A model generated the notes under the pieces. That model did no database searches. It saw nothing but the letters and a program-made list of their open reading frames with translations, and was not told where the DNA came from. The translations under genes were made by a program, and so were the position numbers. Positions 17,699-26,160 of a stretch of DNA of 64,000 bases are shown here, piece by piece; the stretch's first letter is position 1; every line of letters starts with the position of its first letter. This DNA comes from Clostridium intestinale DSM 6191 (GTDB lineage Bacteria; Bacillota; Clostridia; Clostridiales; Clostridiaceae): contig NZ_FQXU01000011.1 of the NCBI RefSeq assembly GCF_900130055.1, forward strand, positions 74,367 to 138,366, in the 5' to 3' direction.

Positions 17699-18478
17699 AT
17701 GAATACAATTATATACTATTTTACTGGAACAGGTAATTCTCTCTATATAGCTAGAGAAACGGCTTGCTATTTAGGTGATTGCGAAATAGTTCCTATAGCT
17801 AAGCTAATAAATGAAGAAAACATAGAATGTAATTATGATAAAGTTGGTGTAATTTTTCCAATGTATTATGGAGGGTTACCTAAAATTGTTGTGGAATTTA
17901 TGGAAAAATTAAAAGTTAAAGAAAATACATATGTATTTGCTATTAGTACTAAAGGTGGTACAGAAGGTGTACCTATGAAGCAAATTGATTCTATATTGAA
18001 AAAACAAAATAATAAATTAAGTTTTAGCCATTATGTTACTATGCCGGATAATTATATTAAAATATATAAGGTTAAAAATGATGAATATATTAAAAATCTA
18101 ATCGAAAAAGAAAAAAGAATTTTATTGAGAGAATTAAACTTAGTTAAGGATAATAAAATAAAACCTATAAAAAAAGGCTTATATTATTATACTATTTCAC
18201 CTCTTTATAGAAGTCTTATCAGAAACGTAAATTTTAAAGATCAAAAACTTGTTATAGATGGAAATTGTACAAGGTGTGGTTTGTGTCAAAAGATATGCCC
18301 TGTTGATAATATATATCTAGTGAATGGAGTTCCAAGCTGGAAACATCAATGTCAACAATGCATGGCATGTATACAAGCCTGCCCTAAAAAGTCTATAAAT
18401 ATAGGTAAAAAGACGGTTAATAGAAAAAGATACATAAATCCCTATGTTCATGTTAATGATATAATTAATCAAAAATAA
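17699..18478 (+). CDS. EFR1 family flavodoxin-ferredoxin protein
   Basis: About 259 residues. The N-terminal flavodoxin-like domain has the FMN loop FTGTGNSL and VIFPMYYGGLP. A C-terminal bacterial ferredoxin domain has two 4Fe-4S motifs, CTRCGLCQKICP and CQQCMACIQACP. EFR1 proteins are presumed electron carriers in anaerobes; no partner enzyme is adjacent. ATG 17699 has GGGGAG upstream and is preferred to an ATG 15 bp earlier. Confidence 0.9.
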   Translation: MNTIIYYFTGTGNSLYIARETACYLGDCEIVPIAKLINEENIECNYDKVGVIFPMYYGGLPKIVVEFMEKLKVKENTYVFAISTKGGTEGVPMKQIDSILKKQNNKLSFSHYVTMPDNYIKIYKVKNDEYIKNLIEKEKRILLRELNLVKDNKIKPIKKGLYYYTISPLYRSLIRNVNFKDQKLVIDGNCTRCGLCQKICPVDNIYLVNGVPSWKHQCQQCMACIQACPKKSINIGKKTVNRKRYINPYVHVNDIINQK

Positions 18479-18550
18479 TAATTTAATGTTATAAAATTTA
18501 TGTTAAATTAGTTAAGTATTTAGTAGTATTTTAATCTTATAAAAGATAAT

Positions 18551-18581
18551 AATAATATTGTGTTCGATCACAAATATTATT
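18551..18581 (+). terminator. Hairpin upstream of small helical protein gene
   Basis: AATAATATTGTG pairs with CACAAATATTATT (one bulge) around a 6-nt loop. It ends just before the GGAGGG site of the next gene. It may end the EFR1 transcript or shape the leader of the next one; the T run is weak. Confidence 0.5.
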
Positions 18582-18599
18582 TTCTTGGAGGGATTTATA

Positions 18600-18788
18600 A
18601 TGAAAAATGCAAGACAAAATGTAGAATGTTCAATAGATGATTTACAGAAGGTTAAACAACATTTGGATCAGGCTCTACAAAGTGTAGAAAAACAAGAAAA
18701 CAAAGCAAGAATACAACAAACTTGTGATGCAGTACAAAGTGCTTTAACAAAAGCTCAAGATACAATAAGTAACTATGTAGAATCATAA
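18600..18788 (+). CDS. 62-residue helical protein of unknown function
   Basis: ATG 18600 follows a strong GGAGGG site; the longer frame to 18558 lacks one. The protein is entirely helical and glutamine-rich with heptad-like spacing (DLQKVKQHLDQALQSVEK), so a small coiled coil is likely. One Cys lies in each half. The gene is monocistronic with its own terminator. Proteins of this style are common in clostridia, but I cannot name a function. Confidence 0.6.
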   Translation: MKNARQNVECSIDDLQKVKQHLDQALQSVEKQENKARIQQTCDAVQSALTKAQDTISNYVES

Positions 18789-18797
18789 AGATTATAG

Positions 18798-18834
18798 GGA
18801 GCAGCCTTTAATAATAGGCAGCTCCTTATTTTTG
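18798..18834 (+). terminator. Intrinsic terminator
   Basis: GGAGC-A-GCCT pairs with AGGC-A-GCTCC (18798-18825), then TTATTTTTG. Confidence 0.9.
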
Positions 18835-18915
18835 TTATGAAGAAACTTGAAACAAGAATATATTTCTAAATAAATATTAAATTAAATGTTATAATAAAAG
18901 AAAAGAGGTGTTTTT

Positions 18916-19185
18916 ATGGAAATTATAAAAAAAGACGGAAGAATAGAGATTTTTAATAAAAAGAAATTATCTACTAGCATTGAAAATTCAGCCAGAGATA
19001 ATGAAACATATTTAAATGAATCAGATTTAAATTTTCTTGTAGGATATATTGAAAATATGGTTAAAAACTTAAGAAAAGATAATTCTAATACTTCATCTTA
19101 TGAGATAAAAGGATTAGTTAGTGAAGCTTTAATAGATAATGGGTTTAAAGATATTTTAAATAAATATTTAGGGTTAAATAATTAG
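18916..19185 (+). CDS. Stand-alone ATP-cone domain protein
   Basis: 89 residues. The sequence IIKKDGRIEIFNKKKLSTSI is the start of the ATP-cone fold, which binds ATP or dATP. ATP-cones usually sit at the N-terminus of ribonucleotide reductases or in the repressor NrdR. Here the domain is the whole protein, with no reductase nearby. It may act in trans as a nucleotide sensor, but that is inference. The ATG is preceded by AGAGGTG. It precedes the cyclo-ligase gene by 44 bp and may share its transcript. Confidence 0.8.
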   Translation: MEIIKKDGRIEIFNKKKLSTSIENSARDNETYLNESDLNFLVGYIENMVKNLRKDNSNTSSYEIKGLVSEALIDNGFKDILNKYLGLNN

Positions 19186-19229
19186 GTAAGAATTTATTCT
19201 TGCCTTACTTTTATAATGAGGTGATTTTT

Positions 19230-19787
19230 TTGAATAAAATAAATATACGAAAAACAATGATAGATAAGAGAGATGCTCTTAATTCGGATTTAAGAAACAA
19301 ATTTAGTGAAAAAATAAAAAATAAAATTTTAAGTAATATTTTTTATAAAGAAGCTAAAAGTATTTTTTGTTTTATTGGATTTGGAAGTGAAGTTAACACT
19401 ATTGGTATAATAGAGGACGCATTAAAGGATGGGAAAAAGGTATATGTTCCTAGAGTTAGAAATAAGGAAATGAAGGTTATACAGATAGATTCACTAGACA
19501 AGTTAAAACCTGGAGTTTTTGGAATACTTGAGCCTGAAGATGGAGAAGAGCTTAAGGCAGATTGTGATCTTATACTTATGCCAGGAGTAGCTTTTACTAA
19601 GGAAGGGAAAAGATTAGGTTATGGAGGAGGCTATTATGATAAATATTTAGCGCAATATAATAGTAATACTTTAAAAATAGCAATTGCCTACTCCATACAA
19701 GTGATAGATTTCATTCCTACAGAAAGTTATGATAAAATTGTAGATCATATAGTCACTGAGGACTTTACATATAAGTGTCACGAATAA
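19230..19787 (+). CDS. 5-formyltetrahydrofolate cyclo-ligase
   Basis: About 185 residues. The ATP-binding and folate signature GKRLGYGGGYYDKYL lies near the C-terminus, and the N-terminal RKTMIDKRDAL helix is typical. The enzyme converts 5-formyl-THF to 5,10-methenyl-THF using ATP, returning a storage form to one-carbon metabolism. TTG 19230 has GAGGTG upstream at the right spacing; the in-frame ATG at 19200 does not. The end overlaps the convergent SIS gene by 10 bp. Confidence 0.93.
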   Translation: MNKINIRKTMIDKRDALNSDLRNKFSEKIKNKILSNIFYKEAKSIFCFIGFGSEVNTIGIIEDALKDGKKVYVPRVRNKEMKVIQIDSLDKLKPGVFGILEPEDGEELKADCDLILMPGVAFTKEGKRLGYGGGYYDKYLAQYNSNTLKIAIAYSIQVIDFIPTESYDKIVDHIVTEDFTYKCHE

Positions 19788-20869
19788 GGTAAATCTGGAG
19801 ATAAACCAAGATGTAAGGAATACATGTAGTTAAATATTTGAGCATATAAAACGTAGTTAAGTGCCAAGTATATGTTAGGTAATATAGAATCTTTATAGTT
19901 TACATAAAAGCATTTATTGCAGGAATCTAAATAAGAGGAATTTTCAGATACTACTATGACAAATGGTTTTTTATCTTGAGTTTTTATGATATCTAGAAAT
20001 TGTTTATTATAATCTATATCAGGATTACTTACGGATTTAAATAAAAATATTAATGTATTGTCATTTATAAAAGGTTTTATACTTTGATTGATATCAGAAG
20101 GAGACCAGCTTAATGAGTATACTGTTCCGTTTGTTAATTTTAAGGTGTTTAATGCACAGTAATTACTCATTCCTTTTAGTTCAGAAGTACCTACATAAAG
20201 AACTCTACTTGGGTTTCTTCTAACTATGTTTAGTGTATCACTCCAAATTGTATTAAGTATATATTTTGAATTAACCAATGTTTCTTCTAAATATAATTTT
20301 TGGGTTTCTAAATTATTAATATTAAATAGTAAGACTGAGGATAAAACCATACAGGAATAAGAAGAGGTCATAGCGAATCCTTTATCATTTGATTCTTCTG
20401 GCAGTGTGAGTATATAAAAATTTGATTTATCTGAGTATTCTTTTAAGAATATACCTTCAGTATTACTTGTTACTAGTATAAAATGAGAATTTTGTAATAG
20501 CTTTGTGCATGTATTTAAGGCATCTAAAGTTTCTTTAGTATTTCCTGATCTAGAATATAAAATTACTAGTATATTAGATAAGTCTTTTAAATAAGTATAT
20601 GGATTGTTTAAAATTTCTGAAGCTGGAATAGAGTTTACAGGAATTTTAAGTTCTTCTGATAAATAGGGCATAAGGGTATCTCCTACATAGGCAGATGCAC
20701 CTGAACCAATTAATAATATTCTAGATATAGTGTTATTTAGTAAGGGCGTTAGAAAATTATTAATTTCATCCTTTTTGCTTTTAATAGAATAATATATTTT
20801 TTGCCATAACTTAGGCTGTTGTTTTATTTCTTCCAATGTGTAACAACTGTTGTTAGGAAGAATTTTCAT
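19778..20869 (-). CDS. SIS domain sugar-phosphate protein (AgaS/GlmS-C-like)
   Basis: 363 residues with two SIS (sugar isomerase) domains. The first shows ILLIGSGASAYVGDTLM and SRSGNTKETLDAL; the second follows from about residue 200 (VLYVGTSELKGMSNYCAL). There is no glutaminase domain, so it resembles the isomerase part of GlmS, AgaS or the FrlB deglycases. It probably deaminates or isomerises an amino-sugar phosphate. AAGGAG precedes ATG 20869. It stands alone with no PTS or sugar genes next to it. Confidence 0.82.
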   Translation of the reverse strand: MKILPNNSCYTLEEIKQQPKLWQKIYYSIKSKKDEINNFLTPLLNNTISRILLIGSGASAYVGDTLMPYLSEELKIPVNSIPASEILNNPYTYLKDLSNILVILYSRSGNTKETLDALNTCTKLLQNSHFILVTSNTEGIFLKEYSDKSNFYILTLPEESNDKGFAMTSSYSCMVLSSVLLFNINNLETQKLYLEETLVNSKYILNTIWSDTLNIVRRNPSRVLYVGTSELKGMSNYCALNTLKLTNGTVYSLSWSPSDINQSIKPFINDNTLIFLFKSVSNPDIDYNKQFLDIIKTQDKKPFVIVVSENSSYLDSCNKCFYVNYKDSILPNIYLALNYVLYAQIFNYMYSLHLGLSPDLPYS

Positions 20870-20988
20870 TGAATATCAACTCCTTAAAATGTGATAGAAA
20901 GAGATGGAAAACCTTTTCTTTTTAATATATTATTAAGTATAATGAAAAAGGTTACTATATTTAAAAATAATTATTTATTTAAAAATCA

Positions 20989-21016
20989 TTGCAATTTTAT
21001 ATGGTAGAAGTATAAT
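20989..21016 (+). promoter_or_regulatory. hom: Promoter of hom leader
   Basis: TTGCAA (20989-20994) and TATAAT (21011-21016) with a 16-bp spacer lie about 25 bp before the SAM-I aptamer. Confidence 0.75.
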
Positions 21017-21041
21017 AAAAGTAATGAAAAATACAAAATGG

Positions 21042-21153
21042 TCTTTTATCAAGAATGGTGGAGGGACTGGCCCTATGAAACCTAGCAACAGCTAACACTC
21101 ATTATGTTGGAATTGTGCTAAATCCTGCAGGTATATCCTGATAGATAAGAGGA
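21042..21153 (+). ncRNA. SAM-I (S-box) riboswitch
   Basis: Conserved S-box blocks appear in order: TTATCAAGAATGGTGGAGGGACTGGCCC split over 21046-21073, ATGAAACCTAGCAAC, GTGCTAAATCCTGCAG, and closing GATAAGAGG. CTTTTATC (21043-21050) and GATAAGAG close the P1 helix. It binds S-adenosylmethionine and normally shuts off methionine-related genes. CTTATC at about 21204 can pair with the 3' arm of P1 as an alternative structure. The regulated gene is homoserine dehydrogenase. Confidence 0.95.
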
Positions 21154-21203
21154 ATAATAATTTTGCATACATATATTAATGTGCTTTATTAGCTATTTCT
21201 GCT

Positions 21204-21321
21204 TATCTTATAGTAGAAGTAATTTTTTTATTTCGCTATAAGTAAGCTGTTTAATAGTTTAGCTTTAGCTGTTTTTATATTTGGTAAAAGGCCACTTTTA
21301 ATTAATAAGGGGGCTTTTTTT
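21204..21321 (+). terminator. Expression-platform hairpins of the SAM-I riboswitch
   Basis: One hairpin pairs CTTATCTTATAG (about 21205-21216) with CTATAAGTAAG (about 21236-21246). A second, imperfect one pairs AAAAGGCCACTT (about 21286-21297) with AAGGGGGCTTTT (about 21308-21319) and is followed by T residues up to the ATG. The second contains the AAGGGGG ribosome binding site of hom, so it could act as terminator or as a site that hides the start. Confidence 0.6.
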
Positions 21322-22533
21322 ATGGCAAAAATTGCATTAATGGGTTATGGAGTAGTAGGAAGCGGATTAATAGAACTAATAGATAATAACAAAAGCAAGA
21401 TAGACAATTTAGAAGTGTCTTCTATACTTGTACGATGTTTAAGCAAACATAAGGGTAAAAAGTATAGTGAATATTTAACTGATAATGTTGAGGAGTTTTT
21501 TAGTCAAGAAAGCGATATTGTAGTTGAGGTTATGGGCTCATTACATCCAGCCTATGAATATGTGAAAAGGGCACTACAAGCTAAAAAACATGTGGTAACT
21601 GCAAATAAGGATCTTATAGCGGAGTATGGTGGAGAACTATTATCTTTAGCTAAAGAGAGTGGATTGACGCTGAAGTTTGAAGCTTCTGTAGGTGGAGGAA
21701 TTCCTATTTTAAAACCACTGATAGAATCTTTAGAAGGAAATAGTATAAAAAGTATAAGAGGAATATTAAATGGTACTACTAACTATATTTTAACTAAAAT
21801 GTACAATGAAAATATTGATTATGAAGAGGCTTTAAAAGAAGCTCAAGCTTTAGGGTTTGCTGAGGCTAATCCTGATTCAGATGTCTTAGGATATGATGCT
21901 GCAAGAAAGCTTGCTATATTATCAACTATAGCCTATAAGAATAGAATATCATGGAAAAATATAAACATAGAGGGTATAAATAATTTAGAAAGACAAGATT
22001 TTATATATGCAAAGGAACTTGGGTATAGAATAAAGTTAATAGCTGAAAGTATAATGGAAGGGGATCAGGTGTATGCCTCTGTAAGACCAGCCTTAGTTAA
22101 AGAAGGAAGTATACTTTCTACTATTAATAATGAAGTTAATGGAGTTGTGTTCCATGGAGATGCAGTGGGAGAGGTTAGCTTTACTGGAAAAGGAGCTGGA
22201 ATGCTTCCAACAGGCTCAGCTGTTTTTGGGGATGTTTTAGATATAATTAGAGGAAGAAAAGAAACTTCTGAGAATTATCTTAATGAAATATTAGTAAATA
22301 GATATATAGATAGTGAGGTAGGAGTTTTAATAAGGATAAAAACAGAGGAAAAGAAAAATGTTATTAAAAAGTTAAGATTAGAGTTCCCAGATCTACAATT
22401 AGTAGGGGAAAAGAGAGATGAGCTGGCATTATATATAAATACTTTAGGTGAAAGCAAAATACAGGAGGCTTTAGAGAGACTAAAACTTGATGGGAATATA
22501 ACTTCTTTTAAAAAGTTACTTAGAGCAGTTTAA
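21322..22533 (+). CDS. hom: Homoserine dehydrogenase
   Basis: 403 residues. The N-terminal NAD(P) domain has IALMGYGVVGSGLIEL. The catalytic region shows KHVVTANKDLIAEYG, ILNGTTNYILTKM and EANPDSDVLGYDAARKLAIL, all hallmarks of the family. A C-terminal ACT-like domain (about 330-403) probably mediates feedback. The enzyme reduces aspartate semialdehyde to homoserine, the branch toward threonine and methionine. SAM-I riboswitch control ties it to methionine supply in this organism. The next gene, on the other strand, is thrS; they share a terminator. Confidence 0.96.
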   Translation: MAKIALMGYGVVGSGLIELIDNNKSKIDNLEVSSILVRCLSKHKGKKYSEYLTDNVEEFFSQESDIVVEVMGSLHPAYEYVKRALQAKKHVVTANKDLIAEYGGELLSLAKESGLTLKFEASVGGGIPILKPLIESLEGNSIKSIRGILNGTTNYILTKMYNENIDYEEALKEAQALGFAEANPDSDVLGYDAARKLAILSTIAYKNRISWKNINIEGINNLERQDFIYAKELGYRIKLIAESIMEGDQVYASVRPALVKEGSILSTINNEVNGVVFHGDAVGEVSFTGKGAGMLPTGSAVFGDVLDIIRGRKETSENYLNEILVNRYIDSEVGVLIRIKTEEKKNVIKKLRLEFPDLQLVGEKRDELALYINTLGESKIQEALERLKLDGNITSFKKLLRAV

Positions 22534-22536
22534 ATA

Positions 22537-22565
22537 AAAAAAAGAGGCCTAGGCCTCTTTTTTAG
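22537..22565. terminator. Bidirectional terminator between hom and thrS
   Basis: A perfect 26-bp palindrome, AAAAAAGAGGCC and GGCCTCTTTTTT around TA, overlaps the thrS stop codon at 22562-22564. Confidence 0.93.
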
Positions 22566-24499
22566 TTCTCTTTACTAGCTATTTCTTGAGTTATTCTGTT
22601 AACAAAAGATTCTAAAGATAGAGCACCTTCGTCTCCATTTTTTCTACTTCTAACAGAAACTTCTTTGTTTTCAGCTTCTTTTTCTCCAACTACTATTATA
22701 TAAGGAGATCTTTCTAATCTTGCTTCTCTTATTTTATAACCTATTTTTTCTGCTCTATAGTCAACTTCAACTCTAACACCCTTGTTTAATAAAGTTTTGC
22801 TAACTTCTTCAGCATAGTCATTATACTTATCAGATATAGGAAGTATTTTAGCTTGAACTGGAGCAAGCCAAGTTGGTAGAGCACCAGCATACTTTTCTAT
22901 AAGCATAGCTAGAGTTCTTTCATAACAACCTATAGAACTTCTGTGGATTATATAAGGAGTTTTCTTTTCTCCATCTTTATCAACATAAGTCATTTGGAAT
23001 CTTTCAGCAATAGCAAAGTCAATTTGAACTGTTATTATAGTATCTTCTTTACCATGAACATTCTTAAATTGAATATCTAGCTTAGGACCATAGAAGGCAG
23101 CTTCATCATCAGCTTCATAAAAATCAATATTTAGATGATTTAAAATATCTCTCATTAAGTTTTGAGTTTTTTCCCAAGCTTCAGGGTCATCTATATATTT
23201 TTCTTTATTTTTTGGATCCCATTTAGAGAATCTATAAGTTATATCATCTTGAATTCCTAAAGTTGTCATTACATATTTTATTAAATCTACAACTCCTTTA
23301 AATTCATCTTCTAATTGCTCAGGTGTAACTATTAAGTGACCGTCAGCTAAAGTAAATTGTCTAACCCTTATAAGTCCATGCATTTCACCAGAAGCTTCGT
23401 TTCTAAACAAAGTAGAAGTTTCTGCATATCTTTTAGGTAGATCTCTATAGCTGTGTTGTTCAGCATTGTAGATTGTATATTGGAATGGGCAAGTCATAGG
23501 TCTTAACCCAAAAACCTCAACATCATTTTCCTCATCTCCTAAAACAAACATACCATCTTTATAATGATCCCAGTGACCAGATATTTTGTAAAGATCACTT
23601 TTGGCCATTAAAGGTGTTTTAGTTAATAAATAACCTCTTTTTTCTTCTTCATCTTCAATCCATCTTTGAAGAACTTGAATTATTTTAGCTCCTTTAGGCA
23701 TTAATAGTGGAAGTCCTTGACCTACATTTTCATTAGTAGTGAATATTCCAAGCTCTCTGCCAAGTTTGTTATGATCTCTTCTTTTAGCTTCTTCCAAAGC
23801 CTCTAAGTGAGCATCTAACTCAGATTTTTTAGGGAAGGCAGTAGCATAAACTCTAGATAACATCTTGTTTTTTTCGTTTCCTCTCCAGTAAGCTCCAGCA
23901 GATCTGATTAATTTAACTGCTTTAACTGTCTTAGTGGATAAAAGATGAGGACCAGCACAAAGGTCTACAAATTCACCTTGCTTATAGAAAGATATAACCT
24001 CATCTTCAGGAAGGTCGTTTATAAGTTCTATTTTATAAGGTTCATTTTTTTCTTCCATTAGTTTTAAAGCTTCTGCTCTTGGAAGTTCAAACTTTTCTAT
24101 TTTTAAATCTTCTTTAGCTATTTTAGCTATTTCTTTTTCTATTTTGTCTAACTCATCTTGAGAAAAGTTTCCATCTTTATCAAAATCATAATAGAAACCA
24201 TTTTCTATAGAAGGCCCTATAGCTAGCTTTGTGTCAGGATATAATCTTTTAACTGCTTGAGCTAACATATGAGAAGCAGTGTGTCTAAAAGCAGCTTTAC
24301 CTTCTTCGGAATCGAATGTGCATATACTTAATTCAACATCCTCATTAACTACATAACGTAAATCAACCACATTTCCATTAACAATACCACAACATGCAGC
24401 TCTAGCTAAACCTTCACTAATACTTTTAGCTATTTCATAGACTGATAAACCAGATTCAAGTTCTTTTATAGATCCATCTTTTAAAGTAATTTTAACCAT
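22562..24499 (-). CDS. thrS: Threonyl-tRNA synthetase
   Basis: 645 residues, the full class II ThrRS. The N-terminal TGS domain (about 1-62) is followed by the editing domain with the HTASHMLAQA and FVDLCAGPH motifs (His and Cys zinc-type residues), the catalytic core with RNEASGEMHGLIRVRQF (motif 2) and HRSSIGCYERTLAMLIE (motif 3), and the anticodon-binding domain at the end. It charges tRNA-Thr. ATG 24499 has AAAGGAGAT upstream. Expression is controlled by the T-box leader directly upstream. Confidence 0.97.
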   Translation of the reverse strand: MVKITLKDGSIKELESGLSVYEIAKSISEGLARAACCGIVNGNVVDLRYVVNEDVELSICTFDSEEGKAAFRHTASHMLAQAVKRLYPDTKLAIGPSIENGFYYDFDKDGNFSQDELDKIEKEIAKIAKEDLKIEKFELPRAEALKLMEEKNEPYKIELINDLPEDEVISFYKQGEFVDLCAGPHLLSTKTVKAVKLIRSAGAYWRGNEKNKMLSRVYATAFPKKSELDAHLEALEEAKRRDHNKLGRELGIFTTNENVGQGLPLLMPKGAKIIQVLQRWIEDEEEKRGYLLTKTPLMAKSDLYKISGHWDHYKDGMFVLGDEENDVEVFGLRPMTCPFQYTIYNAEQHSYRDLPKRYAETSTLFRNEASGEMHGLIRVRQFTLADGHLIVTPEQLEDEFKGVVDLIKYVMTTLGIQDDITYRFSKWDPKNKEKYIDDPEAWEKTQNLMRDILNHLNIDFYEADDEAAFYGPKLDIQFKNVHGKEDTIITVQIDFAIAERFQMTYVDKDGEKKTPYIIHRSSIGCYERTLAMLIEKYAGALPTWLAPVQAKILPISDKYNDYAEEVSKTLLNKGVRVEVDYRAEKIGYKIREARLERSPYIIVVGEKEAENKEVSVRSRKNGDEGALSLESFVNRITQEIASKEN

Positions 24500-24531
24500 T
24501 TTATTTTATATCTCCTTTCAAATTTAAATAA

Positions 24532-24572
24532 CAAAAAAACTCCCGTCCCAATAAAAATAAAGGGACGAGAGT
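24532..24572 (-). terminator. T-box regulated terminator
   Basis: On the minus strand ACTCTCGTCCC pairs with GGGACGGGAGT and is followed by seven T residues (24532-24538). The 5' arm is also needed for the antiterminator with the T-box sequence. Confidence 0.9.
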
Positions 24573-24771
24573 ATTAATTCCCGCGGTTCCACCCTAAATT
24601 GCTAACTAATAGCCACTTAAGAAAATCGTAACGTGATTGTAACGGACTTTATTAGAGTCACTCAGAGGTGGTTTTCAGCTGAACATATTTAAAGATACTC
24701 ACACCAATGTATCTTCTCTCTGAAAATATAAAAAAGCTTACTCTTCTCATCATAGAATTTCAATATTGTTT
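24532..24771 (-). ncRNA. T-box leader of thrS
   Basis: On the minus strand the T-box core AGGGTGGAACCGCGGG lies at about 24580-24595, followed by an intrinsic terminator. Stem I is upstream, with the AGAGA-type motif near 24713-24721. An ACC triplet, a threonine codon, lies at about 24670-24672 in the specifier region, in agreement with the gene. Uncharged tRNA-Thr pairs with the leader and prevents termination. Confidence 0.93.
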
Positions 24772-24777
24772 TAGATA

Positions 24778-24806
24778 ATTATAGTTTTAAAAATTTTGTA
24801 TGTCAA
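24778..24806 (-). promoter_or_regulatory. thrS: thrS promoter
   Basis: On the minus strand, consensus TTGACA (24801-24806) and TATAAT (24778-24783) are separated by exactly 17 bp, just upstream of the T-box leader. Confidence 0.9.
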
Positions 24807-24883
24807 TAGATTAGAAAAATTAAAAGCAATCTTTTATAGATTGTCTCATATAATAAATCATATAATTGCTGGAGGAAGAAATA

Positions 24884-25660
24884 TTGATTCTTTTAAGAGG
24901 GCTAGTAGCTGGTGTGTTTACAATAATACTTAGTTTTTTACTATCTAAGTATAGAGAGTTAGTTATATTATATATACCAAACTTCACTAAAAAGTATATA
25001 TATGAAGATTTAGAAGAAAAGTATAGCAGCTATTTAATTGTATATTATTTAATGGCGTGGTTAATATATCTAGTGTTATTTTTGATAATAGTTAATTTTT
25101 TTGATTTGATTGGGTTAAATGCAGGTTTTGATATGATGAACACCATGGTTGTAAGGAAAGAATATTGGATATTTCCAGCGTTAATCTTTTCTCTACATCT
25201 CTCAAACATAATAGTTAAAAGACTTTTTAAAGCAATACTAGAAGAATCTTATGAAGAATTTATAATTTTTATGTTCTGTAAACAAAGATGTTTTACTTTA
25301 AAGGAAATGATAATAAGAATATATTTTAGCTCTAAGATATATAGGATTTACTCTAAAGTTATACTTACTGTATTATCCGTGTATATTTTTTTAGGTATGC
25401 TTTATTATTCTAATATAAATAACCAAGGTATCATTATTAATAATTATTTTTCAATATTAGAAAAAAAGTATAGTTATGATGATATAGGAATTATAGTTGA
25501 AGAGTATAGCTGGAAGGAGCATAAGTTTACTCTAGTGTTTAAGGATGGATCCATATGGAATAGTTCAGGAATACTAACAAGTTCTAAATCGGAAGAAAAT
25601 TATAAATTAATGAAGATTATAGAGGATAAAAGTGAAGTGAAAGCTATAGAATTGAAATAA
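24884..25660 (+). CDS. Membrane protein of unknown function
   Basis: About 258 residues from TTG 24884, which has GGAGG at the correct distance; the frame extends to 24866 without a better start. About four or five membrane segments lie in the first 190 residues. A C-terminal soluble part (about 190-258) looks like a small beta domain with LVFKDGSIWNSSG. I recognise no family. It stands alone between thrS and the tRNA genes. Confidence 0.6.
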   Translation: MILLRGLVAGVFTIILSFLLSKYRELVILYIPNFTKKYIYEDLEEKYSSYLIVYYLMAWLIYLVLFLIIVNFFDLIGLNAGFDMMNTMVVRKEYWIFPALIFSLHLSNIIVKRLFKAILEESYEEFIIFMFCKQRCFTLKEMIIRIYFSSKIYRIYSKVILTVLSVYIFLGMLYYSNINNQGIIINNYFSILEKKYSYDDIGIIVEEYSWKEHKFTLVFKDGSIWNSSGILTSSKSEENYKLMKIIEDKSEVKAIELK

Positions 25661-25735
25661 ATATTTTAATATTATATATAGATGGTATTAAAATCAATGT
25701 CGAAAAATAATTAATAGAAAGTTGTTACAAATATA

Positions 25736-25764
25736 TTGACGAAATATGGTGAAAAATATATAAT
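25736..25764 (+). promoter_or_regulatory. Near-consensus promoter without a following gene
   Basis: TTGACG (25736-25741) and TATAAT (25759-25764) with a 17-bp spacer. No ORF follows before the hairpin at 25856. Confidence 0.75.
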
Positions 25765-25770
25765 TTAACT

Positions 25771-25897
25771 ATACAAAAGATAATTAATAAATACTAAAGA
25801 ATACGTGTATAAAATACTATATTAAATTCAATAAAGAAACTAATGAAGGATCAAGATCGGTGGTTATTATATAAGATAATCACCGATTTATAATTTT
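25771..25897 (+). ncRNA. Candidate small RNA
   Basis: A stretch of about 125 nt bounded by a near-consensus promoter (25736-25764) and a hairpin with a T-rich tail (25856-25897). It holds no coding frame with a ribosome binding site; the longest ATG frame is 16 codons and spans the hairpin. The separate promoter of tRNA-Leu (25922-25949) makes it less likely to be only a tRNA leader. No known RNA family is recognised. Confidence 0.4.
25856..25897 (+). terminator. Intrinsic terminator-like hairpin
   Basis: ATCGGTGGTTAT (25856-25867) pairs with ATAATCACCGAT (25876-25887, one G-U type pair), followed by TTATAATTTTT. Confidence 0.75.
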
Positions 25898-25921
25898 TCC
25901 ATTAAATTAGTAAATTTATTA

Positions 25922-25949
25922 TTGATTTCTTGTTAAATACATGTATAAT
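25922..25949 (+). promoter_or_regulatory. Promoter of tRNA-Leu/tRNA-Gly
   Basis: TTGATT (25922-25927) and TATAAT (25944-25949), 16 bp apart, 16 bp before the tRNA. Confidence 0.7.
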
Positions 25950-25965
25950 ATTAAATGTAGAAGTT

Positions 25966-26049
25966 GCAGATGTGGCGGAATTGGCAGACGCACTAGACTT
26001 AGGATCTAGCGCCTACGGCGTGGGGGTTCGACTCCCTTCATCTGCACCA
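25966..26049 (+). tRNA. tRNA-Leu (UAG)
   Basis: The acceptor arms GCAGATG and CATCTGC pair, and CCA is encoded. The anticodon loop carries TAG within ACTTAGGA, and the long variable arm expected of a class II tRNA is present. The T loop is GTTCGAC. Confidence 0.96.
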
Positions 26050-26052
26050 ATT

Positions 26053-26127
26053 GCGGAAGTGACTCAATGGTAGAGTGTCACCTTGCCAAGGTGAAAGTTG
26101 CGGGTTCGAATCCCGTCTTCCGCTCCA
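26053..26127 (+). tRNA. tRNA-Gly (GCC)
   Basis: Acceptor arms GCGGAAG and CTTCCGC, encoded CCA, anticodon GCC in CTTGCCAAG. It follows tRNA-Leu by 3 bp. Confidence 0.96.
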
Positions 26128-26160
26128 AAAAAAGAAACAGCTAAAGCTGTTTCTTTTTTT
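26127..26160. terminator. Bidirectional terminator after tRNA pair
   Basis: AAAGAAACAGC and GCTGTTTCTTT form the stem with seven A and seven T residues at the ends. It overlaps the stop of the convergent HNH gene. Confidence 0.92.
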
